Below, piece by piece: positions 50,575-59,364 of a stretch of DNA of 64,000 bases. The DNA is from an uncultured Oscillospiraceae bacterium. Lineage in GTDB: Bacteria > Bacillota > Clostridia > Oscillospirales > Oscillospiraceae. The notes under the pieces are model-generated. The model did no database searches. It was not told where the DNA came from and was given only the letters and a program-made list of their open reading frames with translations. A program made the translations under genes and the position numbers. The stretch is taken from the NCBI GenBank assembly GCA_910584285.1, contig CAJTYK010000002.1, positions 62,001 through 126,000 on the forward strand, written 5' to 3'. Numbering within the stretch: position 1 is the stretch's first letter; each line of letters starts with the position of its first letter.

Positions 50575-51393
50575 TCAATCCCCCTTGGAAATGTCGATGC
50601 CGAAATACTTCACGGACAGCTCGGTGAGGGTGCCGTCCGCCGCCAGCTCTCCCAGGATCTTGTCCAGCTCTGCCCGCAGGGCGTCGCTGTCCGCCCCTTT
50701 CCGCAGGGGGATGGCCGTCTGGGTGACGTTGGGGTCCACGCAGGCCACCTTGATGGGGGCCTCCGGGTGCTGGACAAGGTAGTCGTTGTAGCTCACCTCG
50801 GCGTTGAGGGTGGCGTCAATCCGCCCCGAGGTCAGCAGCTCGATGGTCTGGATAAAGTCGTCCACCGGGGTGACGGTGGCCCCGTAGCCCTCTGCCACCT
50901 TGGAATAGGTGCTGTTTAAGGTGTTGGCGGTGGACTTGCCGTCCAAATCCCCCATGGACTGGATGGAGTCGTCGTCCGCCCGGACAACCACCACCGTGCG
51001 GTTATAGGCGTAGGGCACGGTGAAGTCGTACTTCTCCCGCCGGTTGTCGTCGATGTCCACGCCGTTGATGATCACATCATACCGTCCGGCCTCCAGCCCC
51101 GCCAGCAATCCGGTGAACTCGCCCTCCACAAAGCTCACCTTCACCCCCAGCTTTTCCCCGATGAGCTGGGCCACCTCCACGTCGTAGCCCACCAGCTCCC
51201 CGGACTCGTCGTGGTAGCCCCAGGGGGCCCAGGTGCCCTCCAGAGCCACGGTGATCTCCCCCTTGGCCTGGATCCGGGCCAGCAGGTCGCCCCCCTTGTC
51301 CTCCCCCTTGGGGGCGCAGCCCGTCAGCAGCAGCAGGCCCAGCACTACAACTGCCACGGCGGACACCGCCGCGGCGAAGCCTTTAAATTTCAT
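50575..51393 (-). CDS. Polar amino acid ABC transporter substrate-binding lipoprotein
   Basis: A 272-residue lipoprotein: signal peptide with lipobox LTGC (Cys26), then a type II periplasmic-binding fold of the SBP-3 family (GEITVALEGTWAPWGYHDESGELVGYDVE start, FTGLLAGLEAGRYDVIING). Such proteins bind cystine, glutamine, histidine and similar. With MtnA downstream, a sulfur amino acid such as cystine is a fair guess, but binding residues do not decide it. It follows the ATPase gene by 20 bp. Confidence 0.88.
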   Translation of the reverse strand: MKFKGFAAAVSAVAVVVLGLLLLTGCAPKGEDKGGDLLARIQAKGEITVALEGTWAPWGYHDESGELVGYDVEVAQLIGEKLGVKVSFVEGEFTGLLAGLEAGRYDVIINGVDIDDNRREKYDFTVPYAYNRTVVVVRADDDSIQSMGDLDGKSTANTLNSTYSKVAEGYGATVTPVDDFIQTIELLTSGRIDATLNAEVSYNDYLVQHPEAPIKVACVDPNVTQTAIPLRKGADSDALRAELDKILGELAADGTLTELSVKYFGIDISKGD

Positions 51394-51413
51394 GGCAAAA
51401 ACTCCTGTCTTGA

Positions 51414-52151
51414 TTACGCTTGATCGGTTTGCAGGAAGGCGCGGGTGCGCTCCTGCCTTGGCGCCTCAAAGATCTGCCGGGACGGCCCGGCCTCCACCAC
51501 CACGCCGCCCTCCATAAACACCACCTGGCTGGACACGGTGCGGGCGAAGCCCAGCTCGTGGGTTACCACCAGCATGGTCATTCCCTCCTCCGCCAGGTTC
51601 CGCATGACGGCCAGCACCTCCCCCGTCAGCTCCGGATCCAGGGCGGAGGTGGGCTCGTCGAAGTAGACGATCTCCGGCTGGGCGGCGATGGCCCGGGCGA
51701 TGGCCGCCCGCTGCTGCTGGCCGCCGGACAGCTGGCTGGGATAGTGATCCGCCCGGTCCAGCATCCCTACCTTGTCCAGGGCCCGGCGGGCGGCGTCAAT
51801 TGCCGACCCTTTGGGGATCCTCCGGCCCACGATCAGCCCCTCGGTGACGTTTTCCAGGGCGGTCTTGTTGAGGAACAGGTTGTAGCTCTGGAACACAAAG
51901 GCGGTCTTTTTCCGCAGCCGTGCCGCGTCCCGCTTGGACATACGGGCCAGGTCGAACCGCTCCCCGTCGAAGGTGAGGGTTCCCTCGTCCGCCCGCTCCA
52001 GAAAGTTGACGCACCGCAGCAGGGTGGTCTTGCCCGAGCCGCTGGGGCCCAGGATAGCCACCACGTCCCCCTTGTCCACCGACAGCCCCACGCCCTGGAG
52101 CACCTTCAGCGCCCCAAAGGACTTGTGGACGTTTTCCACGCGCAGCAGCAT
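51414..52151 (-). CDS. Polar amino acid ABC transporter ATP-binding protein
   Basis: A 245-residue ATPase of the GlnQ/TcyC/HisP family. Walker A is GPSGSGKTT at about 35-43, the signature LSGGQQQR, Walker B VYFDEP and the H-loop VTHELGFA. It pairs with the permease encoded 3 bp upstream. Start ATG at 52151. Confidence 0.9.
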   Translation of the reverse strand: MLLRVENVHKSFGALKVLQGVGLSVDKGDVVAILGPSGSGKTTLLRCVNFLERADEGTLTFDGERFDLARMSKRDAARLRKKTAFVFQSYNLFLNKTALENVTEGLIVGRRIPKGSAIDAARRALDKVGMLDRADHYPSQLSGGQQQRAAIARAIAAQPEIVYFDEPTSALDPELTGEVLAVMRNLAEEGMTMLVVTHELGFARTVSSQVVFMEGGVVVEAGPSRQIFEAPRQERTRAFLQTDQA

Positions 52152-52154
52152 CAG

Positions 52155-52829
52155 CTACACCCCCCGGTTCTCGTAGGCGCCCAGCCGCTTCTCCCCGACG
52201 CGCTGGAGCCAGGTCAGCACGGTGGAGAACAGCAGGTAGATCAGCCCCACCTCGATGTACAGCGCCAGCGGCTCGTACACCCGGGCGTTGATCTGCTCCG
52301 TGGCCCGGAGCATCTCCACCACCGTGATGTTGGCGGCCAGCGACGTGTCCTTCACCATGGCGATGAGGGAGTTGGACAGGGGCGGGAAGGCGGTTCGCAT
52401 GGCCTGCGGCAGGATGATCCGGCGCATGGTCTGCAAATAGCTCAGCCCCGCACACAGCCCCGCCTCCAGCTGCCCGGCGGGCACCGACTCCAGGGCAGCC
52501 CGTACCGTCTCCGCGCAATAGGCCCCCTCGTTCAGCGAGAACACGATGACAGCGGCGGGGAAGGGGGCGATGGTGATCCCGATTTTGGGCATCCCGAAGA
52601 ACACCACAAAGAGCTGCACCAGCAGGGGGGTGCCCCGGAAGATCCAAATGTACAGCCGGCAGATCTGAGTGATCACCGGCACCCGGGCGAACTGGGCCAG
52701 CGCCGCCGCCACGGCGATCACCATGGCGATGGAGAAGGCGATGGCGGTGAGGGGCAGGGTCACTGTCAGGCCGGGTATGAGGATTTTAGGGAAGGAATCC
52801 ACCAGTATGTCCAGCAGGCGGCTATCCAT
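52155..52829 (-). CDS. Polar amino acid ABC transporter permease
   Basis: A 224-residue permease of the HisM/TcyB family with about five hydrophobic segments. FRGTPLLVQLF and the EAA loop AGLSYLQTMRRIILPQAMR are typical. It is the first gene of the operon, behind a 300-base leader full of hairpins. A homodimer is expected. Confidence 0.9.
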   Translation of the reverse strand: MDSRLLDILVDSFPKILIPGLTVTLPLTAIAFSIAMVIAVAAALAQFARVPVITQICRLYIWIFRGTPLLVQLFVVFFGMPKIGITIAPFPAAVIVFSLNEGAYCAETVRAALESVPAGQLEAGLCAGLSYLQTMRRIILPQAMRTAFPPLSNSLIAMVKDTSLAANITVVEMLRATEQINARVYEPLALYIEVGLIYLLFSTVLTWLQRVGEKRLGAYENRGV

Positions 52830-52884
52830 GGGGGATCCTCCCCCCGCTTGCTTGTCTATGTCCCATGGGGGTCACTCCTTACAG

Positions 52885-53094
52885 TGGGGGACGGCTTTCG
52901 CCGTCCCCCAAGGCTGTCAAAAAAGCCGCTTCTGTTCCGGCATCGGGAAGGAAGATAGTGTGAAAGAAACCCAGGAGGGGTGTCTTTCACGTTCAATCAA
53001 CGGATTTTTGGAACGTCCTTTGTTCCAAAAATCCGCCCCCCAGCGCGGCGAAAAAACCTTTTCGCCGCGCTGGGGACGGCTTTCGCCGTTCCCC
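52885..53094. repeat. Hairpin array in the leader of the amino acid ABC operon
   Basis: Five stems lie in 210 bases: TGGGGGACGGC/GCCGTCCCCCA (52885-52910), GTGAAAG/CTTTCAC (52960-52990), CGGATTTTTGGAAC/GTTCCAAAAATCCG (53001-53035), CCAGCGCGGCGAAAA/TTTTCGCCGCGCTGG (53040-53073) and GGGGACGGC/GCCGTTCCCC (53072-53094). The first and last share the core GGGGACGGCTTTCGCCGT. No known riboswitch consensus is seen in the 342-bp gap. Confidence 0.8.
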
Positions 53095-53126
53095 AAGTAT
53101 ACCCCCGCTGCCGGGGAAATGCAAAT

Positions 53127-53155
53127 ACTTTAAACGAATAGCCTGTCATAGTCAA
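53127..53155 (-). promoter_or_regulatory. Candidate promoter of the amino acid ABC/mtnA operon
   Basis: TTGACT (53150-53155) and TAAAGT (53127-53132) are 17 bases apart on the minus strand, just after the metG stop. The predicted leader of about 290 bases covers the whole hairpin array. Confidence 0.5.
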
Positions 53156-53171
53156 AAGGCATAACAGCCCC

Positions 53172-55235
53172 TCAGCACAGCTTGGCCCCGGCGGGGATGG
53201 CATCGTCCACCATCAGCAGGTGGAGCCGCTCCTCCCCCCGCTCGGTGTGGACGGCGGAGATGAGCATACCGCAGCTGTCCAGCCCCATCATCTTCCGGGG
53301 GGGCAGGTTGACGATGGCCACCAGGGTCTTGCCCACCAGCTCCTCCGGCTTGTAGTACATGGCGATGCCGGACAGGATCTGCCGATCCGTCCCTGTACCG
53401 TCGTCCAGGGTAAAGCGCAGCAGCTTGGCGGACTTCTTCACGTTCTCGCAGGCTTTGACCTTGACGGCCCGGAAGTCGGACTTGCAGAAGGTGTCGAAGT
53501 CCACCTGCTCCTCCAGGAAGGGCTCCACCTCCAGGGCGGGTAGGGCGGCCTTTTTGGCCTCCTCCATGATGGCGTCCAATTCCTTCAGCTCCTTATCCAT
53601 GTCGATGCGGGGGAACAGATTGTCCCCCTTGGTGACGGACACGGTGGCGGGCAGCACCCCCCATTGTGCCGCGCTATCCCAGGTACGGGCCGTTTTGTCC
53701 GCGCCGATCTGAGCGAAAATTTTGTCGCAGCTCTCGGGCATGAAGGGGATCAGCAGTACGGTACACACCCGGATGGTCTCCAGCAGGTTGTAGAGCACAT
53801 GGGCCAAACGGGCCCCGTTGGCCTCCATGTCCTTGGCCAGCGCCCAGGGGGCATTTTCGTCGATATACTTGTTGGCCCGCTGGATGACCCCAAAAACGGC
53901 ATTCAGGGCGTTCTGGAACTGGAACCGCTCCATCTGCCCCTCGTAGGCGGCCCGCAAGCCCGCTGCTTCCCGCACCAGTTCCAGGTCAATCAGCGCCTCG
54001 GGGCGTCCACCATGCTGGGAGATCACCGCCCCCGAAATTTCCCTGTTCCGTACCAACTCCGCGACCTGCGTCTCCACCTCGTCGGCGCCGCAGCCCTCCG
54101 GCAAGTTCCCGCCGAAGTACTTCTCCGCCATGGCGGTGGTGCGGCTCACCAGGTTGCCCAGGTCGTTGGCCAGGTCGTTGTTGATGGTCTGGATCAGCAG
54201 CTCGTTGGTGAAGTTGCCGTCGGAGCCGAAGGGGAAGGAGCGCAGCAGGAAGAACCGCAGAGCGTCCACCCCGTACCGCTGGGACAGCAGGTGGGGATCC
54301 ACCACGTTGCCCTTGGACTTGGACATCTTGTCCCCGTTGAAGTTGAGCCAGCCGTGGCCATACACCTTCTTGGGCAGGGGCAGCCCCATGCTCATGAGAA
54401 AGGCGGGCCAGTAGATGGCGTGGAAGCGGACGATCTCCTTGCCCACAAAGTGGGCGTCGGCGGGCCAAAACTTCTCCAAATCGTTATATTTCTCGTTTTG
54501 ATAACCCAGCGCGGTCATATAGTTGAACAGCGCATCCAGCCAAACGTACACCACATGGCCCGGGTCGAAGTCCACCGGCACCCCCCAGGTGAAGGAGGTG
54601 CGGGACACGCACAGATCCTGGAGGCCCCCCTCGCAGTCGATGAAGTTGTTCACCATCTCGTGCACCCGGCTCTTGGGCTCCAGGAAGTCGGTGTTCAGCA
54701 GCAGATCCCGCACGCGATCCGCATACTTGGACGCCCGGAAGAAGTATGCCTCCTCCTCCGCGTCCATCACCTCCCGGCCGCAGTCGGGGCATTTGCCGTC
54801 CACCAGCTGGGATTCCGTCCAGAAGGACTCGCAGGGCTTGCAGTATTTGCCTTTGTAGGAGCCCTTGTAGATGTCCCCGTTGTCATACATTTTCCGGAAT
54901 ATTTTCTGGATAGATTCCACATGGTAATCATCGGTGGTGCGGATAAACCGGTCGTAGCTGATGTTCATCAGCTTCCACAGATCCAGCACGCCGCCGGGGG
55001 CGGCCACGATGTTGTCCACGAATTCCTGGGGGGTGACGCCCGCCTCCCTGGCCTTGTCCTCGATCTTCTGGCCATGTTCGTCGGTGCCGGTGAGGAACAT
55101 CACGTCATAGCCGCACAGCCGCTTGTACCGGGCCATGGCGTCGGTGGCCACGGTGCAGTAGGCGTGGCCGATGTGCAGCTTGCCGGACGGGTAGTAGATG
55201 GGCGTGGTGATATAGTAGCTCTTTTTCTCATTCAT
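53172..55235 (-). CDS. metG: Methionyl-tRNA synthetase
   Basis: A 687-residue class I synthetase. HIGH is at 21-24, KMSKS at 303-307, a zinc knuckle uses C132, C135, C149 and C152, and the C-terminal 110 residues form an EMAP/Trbp111 tRNA-binding domain (DFRAVKVKACENV, LPPRKMMGLDSCGM). Between about 388 and 415 lies a loop (ELVRNREISGAVISQ) that looks longer than usual. It overlaps the upstream membrane protein gene by 8 bp and ends the ftsH-lepB-metG run. Confidence 0.95.
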   Translation of the reverse strand: MNEKKSYYITTPIYYPSGKLHIGHAYCTVATDAMARYKRLCGYDVMFLTGTDEHGQKIEDKAREAGVTPQEFVDNIVAAPGGVLDLWKLMNISYDRFIRTTDDYHVESIQKIFRKMYDNGDIYKGSYKGKYCKPCESFWTESQLVDGKCPDCGREVMDAEEEAYFFRASKYADRVRDLLLNTDFLEPKSRVHEMVNNFIDCEGGLQDLCVSRTSFTWGVPVDFDPGHVVYVWLDALFNYMTALGYQNEKYNDLEKFWPADAHFVGKEIVRFHAIYWPAFLMSMGLPLPKKVYGHGWLNFNGDKMSKSKGNVVDPHLLSQRYGVDALRFFLLRSFPFGSDGNFTNELLIQTINNDLANDLGNLVSRTTAMAEKYFGGNLPEGCGADEVETQVAELVRNREISGAVISQHGGRPEALIDLELVREAAGLRAAYEGQMERFQFQNALNAVFGVIQRANKYIDENAPWALAKDMEANGARLAHVLYNLLETIRVCTVLLIPFMPESCDKIFAQIGADKTARTWDSAAQWGVLPATVSVTKGDNLFPRIDMDKELKELDAIMEEAKKAALPALEVEPFLEEQVDFDTFCKSDFRAVKVKACENVKKSAKLLRFTLDDGTGTDRQILSGIAMYYKPEELVGKTLVAIVNLPPRKMMGLDSCGMLISAVHTERGEERLHLLMVDDAIPAGAKLC

Positions 55236-56160
55236 CGGTGGTTTCCTCCTCTATGCTTGCTTCCTCTGGGCTGGGCCGGGCCGAACGCTCCAAATAGGGG
55301 GGCAGCCGCCACAGCACCCCCGCCGCCGCCAGCAGCTGGGACAGCAGCAGCAGCGCGTCCCCGGTCTCGGCGGACAGCAGGGAGCCCCCCGTAGCCAGCC
55401 GGGCGGACAGCTCCGCCAGCACGGTGGCCAGCGGCGGCGCGGACAGGATCACGGTCATGCCCGCCATCCACAGCAGGCGGCGGGGCCGGGGGGCCCCGGC
55501 GGACATACCGGCAAAGTCCATATAGAACCCCATGCCCACCACAATGGCGATGAGCTGGGGGGCGTAGTCCCATTGGACGGGGTTGGCGGCGTGGGCCCGG
55601 AAGCTCTCCATCAGCCACACGCAGCCCGCCACCCCGGGCAGGGCGGCGGAAAAGCCTCCCCGGCCCCGCCTGCCGGGGCGCAGCCCGTCCCGGCCCATTT
55701 GCAGCAGGCCCAGGGCCGCCAGTAGCGCCCCCGCCGCCGTGGCCAGGGTGAGCATCCCGTTATTGCTGGGTGGCTGGGCGCCCACTTCCCGGGCCATCTG
55801 GTAAAGCTGGAACTGATCCACCCCCACCACGAACAGCACCGGCACCGACAGCGCCGCCAACACCGCCGCCCCCACCGTCAGGGTGGGGAATACCGGATCC
55901 CCCCGGGTCACGAACACCATGTCCCAGCGGCGGGTCGGATCCGGCCCGCCAGACCGGCCCATGGCCAGCAGGATCAGCCACGCCCCCGCCATCACCAGCA
56001 GGCACACCAGGACCACACTGGCCTGGGCCCCCGGTGTGGCCAGGCCGGTGTCCGGCTCAAAGGCGGAGGCCAGCTGCCACCGCCGCAGCAGGGCCGCGGC
56101 CAGCGCCGCCGCCCCCACGGAGATCAGCCAGGGCGTCCGCCTGGATACGCTGTTTTTCAT
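55228..56160 (-). CDS. Hypothetical polytopic membrane protein
   Basis: A 310-residue protein with about seven to eight hydrophobic segments and an acidic C-terminal tail (EEASIEEETTDE). I do not recognise a family. It has no signal peptide cleavage site and no catalytic motif. It is encoded between lepB and metG and overlaps metG by 8 bp, so it is clearly expressed with them. The composition is high in Ala, Leu and Gly, in line with the GC content. Confidence 0.65.
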   Translation of the reverse strand: MKNSVSRRTPWLISVGAAALAAALLRRWQLASAFEPDTGLATPGAQASVVLVCLLVMAGAWLILLAMGRSGGPDPTRRWDMVFVTRGDPVFPTLTVGAAVLAALSVPVLFVVGVDQFQLYQMAREVGAQPPSNNGMLTLATAAGALLAALGLLQMGRDGLRPGRRGRGGFSAALPGVAGCVWLMESFRAHAANPVQWDYAPQLIAIVVGMGFYMDFAGMSAGAPRPRRLLWMAGMTVILSAPPLATVLAELSARLATGGSLLSAETGDALLLLSQLLAAAGVLWRLPPYLERSARPSPEEASIEEETTDE

Positions 56161-56170
56161 CGCTCACACC

Positions 56171-56800
56171 TCATAATCCCTGCCAGTGGTTGAAGGGGAA
56201 CAGCACCGCCAGCCCCCGGCCGATGACGCACCGGGTGTCCACGATCCCGATGTCGGGATGGCGGCTGTCGGCGGAGTGGTTGCGGTTGTCCCCCATGACG
56301 AAGATGCATCCTTCGGGCACCTCCACATGGTTGACCCCCTCCCCCCAGCCGGGCAGGCGCATGGGTTCGTTGATATAGTCCTCCTGAAGGGCCTGGCCGT
56401 CCACGTATACCGCGCCGGTGGCATAGTCGATGTCCACCCGCTGGCCGCCGGTGGCGATGACCCGCTTGATGATGGAGTCCTCCTGATAGTGCTCCTGGGT
56501 GAGCACTACGATGTCCCCCTGTTTTGGCTCGTAGCCCAGGGCCCAGACGAAGATCAGATCCCCCTCCCACAGGGTGCTCTCCATGGACGGGCCGCTGACC
56601 ACGATCACCCGGGCCACAAAGGTGAACAGCAGCACGAACACCGCCATCATCCCCACCAGCACCCGCACATTCAAGTACAGATCCCGGCTGGCGGAGCCGT
56701 CCCGCTTGGCCTTGCCGCCGGCGGGATCCTGCCCCTCCTCCGGGGCGTTCGCGTCCCGCAGAGCGTCTAACTTATCATCCATCCGATTGTCCCTTTCCAT
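56171..56800 (-). CDS. lepB: Signal peptidase I
   Basis: A 209-residue type I signal peptidase. A cytosolic N-terminus rich in charged residues (1-40) is followed by one membrane helix (about 45-66), then box B GPSMESTL with the nucleophile S72, box D DSIIKRVIA with the general base K112, and box E GDNRNHSADSR. It cleaves exported preproteins at the outer face of the membrane. ATG at 56800 lies 3 bp after ftsH; an ATG at 56782 is an alternative. Confidence 0.93.
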   Translation of the reverse strand: MERDNRMDDKLDALRDANAPEEGQDPAGGKAKRDGSASRDLYLNVRVLVGMMAVFVLLFTFVARVIVVSGPSMESTLWEGDLIFVWALGYEPKQGDIVVLTQEHYQEDSIIKRVIATGGQRVDIDYATGAVYVDGQALQEDYINEPMRLPGWGEGVNHVEVPEGCIFVMGDNRNHSADSRHPDIGIVDTRCVIGRGLAVLFPFNHWQGL

Positions 56801-56803
56801 GGC

Positions 56804-58675
56804 TCAGTCTTCCCCCGCCTCCGACAGCGCCTCCAGCGCCTCCGGATTGTCGTACACCAGCTGGAACTGGGCGGCGTCCATGCTCTCGTGCTTCAGCAGG
56901 AATTGGGCCACCGTCTCTAATTTGTCCCGATCCCGCCGCAATATTTCCCGGCACTTCTCATAGGCTCCGTCCAGCAGGGCCTTCACCTCCCGGTCGATGA
57001 GGGCGGCGGTCTCCTCGGAGTAGGGCTTAGCCTGGGCCATGGAGCGGCCGATGAACACCTCGTCGTGGCCCCCGCCGAAGGCGGTGTGGCCCAGTCGTCC
57101 GCTCATGCCGTATTTGGTCACCATGTCCCGGGCGATGGAGGTGGCCCGCTCCAGGTCGCTCACCGCGCCGGTGCACACAAAGCCCAGGGCGGTCTCCTCG
57201 GCGCAGCGGCCGCCCAGGAGGGTGGCCAGCGTCTCCTCCAGCCGCAGCTGGGTCACGTGATCCCGATCCTCCTGGGGCCGGTTGATGGTCATGCCCGCGG
57301 CGCTGCCCCGGGGGACGATGGTGATCTGCTGCACCGGATCCTGGGTGGGCAGGGCGTGGCTCACCACGGCGTGGCCCGCCTCGTGATAGGCGGTGATCCT
57401 CCGATCCTCCTCGATCCGGGCCCGGCTGCGCTTCTCGGGACCCGCCAGCACCTTGATCACCGACTCCTGCACGTCCGCAAGGGTGATGAACCGCTGGTCC
57501 TTCCGGGCGGCCAGCAGGGCGGACTCGTTCATCAGGTTCTCCAGATCCGCCCCGGTGAAGCCGGTGGTCTCCCGGGCGATCTCCCGCAGATCCACGTCCT
57601 CCGCCAGGGGCTTCTTCCGGGTGTGCACCCGGAGGATCTCCTCCCGGCCCTTCATGTCCGGCCGGCCCACGTACACCTGCCGGTCGAACCGGCCGGGGCG
57701 GAGCAGGGCGGGATCCAGGATGTCCTGCCGGTTGGTGGCCGCCAGCACGATGACCCCCTCGTTGGCGGAGAAGCCGTCCATCTCCACCAGCAGTTGGTTC
57801 AGGGTCTGCTCCCGCTCGTCGTGGCCGCCGCCCAGGCCGGTGCCCCGCTGGCGGCCCACGGCGTCGATCTCGTCGATGAACACGATGGCGGGGCTGTCTT
57901 TCTTGGCCTGGTCAAACAGATCCCGGACGCGGGAGGCGCCCACGCCCACGTACAGCTCCACGAAGTCGGAGCCCGAGATGGACAGGAACTTCACCCCCGC
58001 CTCCCCGGCCACGGCACGGGCCAGCAGGGTCTTGCCCGTCCCCGGCGGGCCCACCAGCAGCACACCCTTGGGGATGCGGGCCCCCAGGTCAATGAACTTC
58101 TGGGGCTCCTTGAGAAAGTCCACCAGCTCCTGGAGCTCCTGCTTCTCCTCGTCCGCCCCGGCCACGTCGTCAAAGGTCACGGTGCTGTCCTTGCCGCCCT
58201 CCACGGTGCGGGCCTGGCCGAAGCGGCTGATTCCCGGGCCGCCGCCCCCCTGGGAGGCGCTCTGCTGCCGGGCGTTCAGCATCATCCACAGCACCAGCGC
58301 CAGCACCGCCGACGCCAGGCAGGGGATCAGCACCACCAGCCACAGGGGCAGCTCAAAGGGCCTGCGGAAGTCGTACTCCTCCAGAATCCCCTCGTCCATC
58401 TGCTCCTGGATCAGGGGCTCCAGCTCCTGCCGGAAGGCGTCCACATCCGCCAGCTCATGGCGGCGCACGTTGCCGTCCCGCAGCTCCATGGTGAGCAGAC
58501 CGTTGCCGTCCACCACAAACCGGGCCACCTGCTCCCGCTGGAAATAGCCCAGCGCGGCGGAGTAGGTCACCTGGCCCCCCCGGCCCGCCCCGGTGAAGGC
58601 GGCCAGCCCCCACAGCAGGGCGGCAAGTATCGCCACATAAAATAGAATGCTTACCAATCTGTTTTGCTGCTTCAA
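56804..58675 (-). CDS. ftsH: ATP-dependent zinc metalloprotease FtsH
   Basis: A 623-residue membrane AAA+ protease. Two membrane helices (about 8-28 and 110-132) flank a short external domain. Walker A is GPPGTGKT (209-216), Walker B FIDEID (267-272), and the zinc site HEAGH (431-435). It degrades membrane and regulatory proteins. The start is a TTG at 58675 with AAGGAG 9 bases upstream; no in-frame ATG is suitable. A family B hairpin lies upstream. Confidence 0.95.
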   Translation of the reverse strand: MKQQNRLVSILFYVAILAALLWGLAAFTGAGRGGQVTYSAALGYFQREQVARFVVDGNGLLTMELRDGNVRRHELADVDAFRQELEPLIQEQMDEGILEEYDFRRPFELPLWLVVLIPCLASAVLALVLWMMLNARQQSASQGGGGPGISRFGQARTVEGGKDSTVTFDDVAGADEEKQELQELVDFLKEPQKFIDLGARIPKGVLLVGPPGTGKTLLARAVAGEAGVKFLSISGSDFVELYVGVGASRVRDLFDQAKKDSPAIVFIDEIDAVGRQRGTGLGGGHDEREQTLNQLLVEMDGFSANEGVIVLAATNRQDILDPALLRPGRFDRQVYVGRPDMKGREEILRVHTRKKPLAEDVDLREIARETTGFTGADLENLMNESALLAARKDQRFITLADVQESVIKVLAGPEKRSRARIEEDRRITAYHEAGHAVVSHALPTQDPVQQITIVPRGSAAGMTINRPQEDRDHVTQLRLEETLATLLGGRCAEETALGFVCTGAVSDLERATSIARDMVTKYGMSGRLGHTAFGGGHDEVFIGRSMAQAKPYSEETAALIDREVKALLDGAYEKCREILRRDRDKLETVAQFLLKHESMDAAQFQLVYDNPEALEALSEAGED

Positions 58676-58765
58676 CGTTTTTTCTCCTTCTCATCGTCGG
58701 GGCAAGCTCCATATCGCTCGCTTCCTCCTGCGGCGAAAGCTCGTTCATTTCGCTGCCCCTCCTCT

Positions 58766-58796
58766 CCCCACAAAGCCAAAGGCCGGCTTTGCGGGG
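58766..58796. repeat. Hairpin repeat family B, copy 2
   Basis: Arms CCCCACAAAGCC and GGCTTTGCGGGG with a 7-base loop, in the context CTCCTCT...GGCCCC. It matches the copy at 21253-21283, with one A-C mismatch in the stem. It sits between hpt and ftsH. Confidence 0.8.
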
Positions 58797-58821
58797 GCCC
58801 CGCAACGGGCCCGCCCCGTCG

Positions 58822-59364
58822 TTACGCCCCGTATACGCTGGGCTTCAAGACCCCCACATAGGGCAGGTTGCGGTACTTCTCCGCGTAGTCCAGGCCGTAG
58901 CCCACGATGAAGGCGTCGGGGATGGTGAAGCCCACGTAGTCGGCGGTGATGGGCTTGGTGCGGCGCTCCGGCTTGTCCATGAGGGCGCAGATGCGGATGG
59001 AGGCGGGCTTCCGGGCCCGGAGCACGTCCATCAGGTAATATAGGGTGTTGCCCGAGTCCAGGATGTCCTCCACGATGATGAGCTCCTTGCCCTCAATGGA
59101 GTCGGACAGATCCTTTTTGATCTCCACCTGCCCGGAGCTGGTGGTGCCCGCCCCGTAGGAGGACACGGCCATGAAGTCCACCGTCACGTTCAGGTCGATG
59201 GCCCGGGTGAGGTCGGCCATGAAGATGTAGGATCCCCGCAGCACGGAGATCAGCATGGGCTCCCGGCCCGCGTAGTCGGCGGCAATTTGCTGTCCTACCT
59301 CCCGGACGCGATCCCGAAGCTGCTCCTCGGTGTACAGCACCTGTTCAATGTCTGGATGGATCAT
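58822..59364 (-). CDS. hpt: Hypoxanthine phosphoribosyltransferase
   Basis: A 180-residue purine salvage enzyme that makes IMP/GMP from hypoxanthine/guanine and PRPP. The PRPP-binding motif is IIVEDILDSGNTL; VLRGSYIFMADL near residue 43 and DYVGFTIPDAFIVGYGLDYAE near the C-terminus are typical. The ATG at 59364 fits the AGGAG site better than the one at 59370, which is one base away from it. The gene overlaps tilS, the usual tilS-hpt-ftsH order of Bacillota. Confidence 0.93.
   Translation of the reverse strand: MIHPDIEQVLYTEEQLRDRVREVGQQIAADYAGREPMLISVLRGSYIFMADLTRAIDLNVTVDFMAVSSYGAGTTSSGQVEIKKDLSDSIEGKELIIVEDILDSGNTLYYLMDVLRARKPASIRICALMDKPERRTKPITADYVGFTIPDAFIVGYGLDYAEKYRNLPYVGVLKPSVYGA

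Noticed and set aside
52830..53171. SAM riboswitch before the amino acid transporter and mtnA genes
   Set aside because: The conserved SAM-I segments, such as the CTTATC...GAGA start and the GGAGGGA core, are not present on the minus strand.
58455..58805. A small minus-strand frame overlapping the ftsH start
   Set aside because: It begins in a family B repeat and then runs out of frame through ftsH; no conserved domain is visible.
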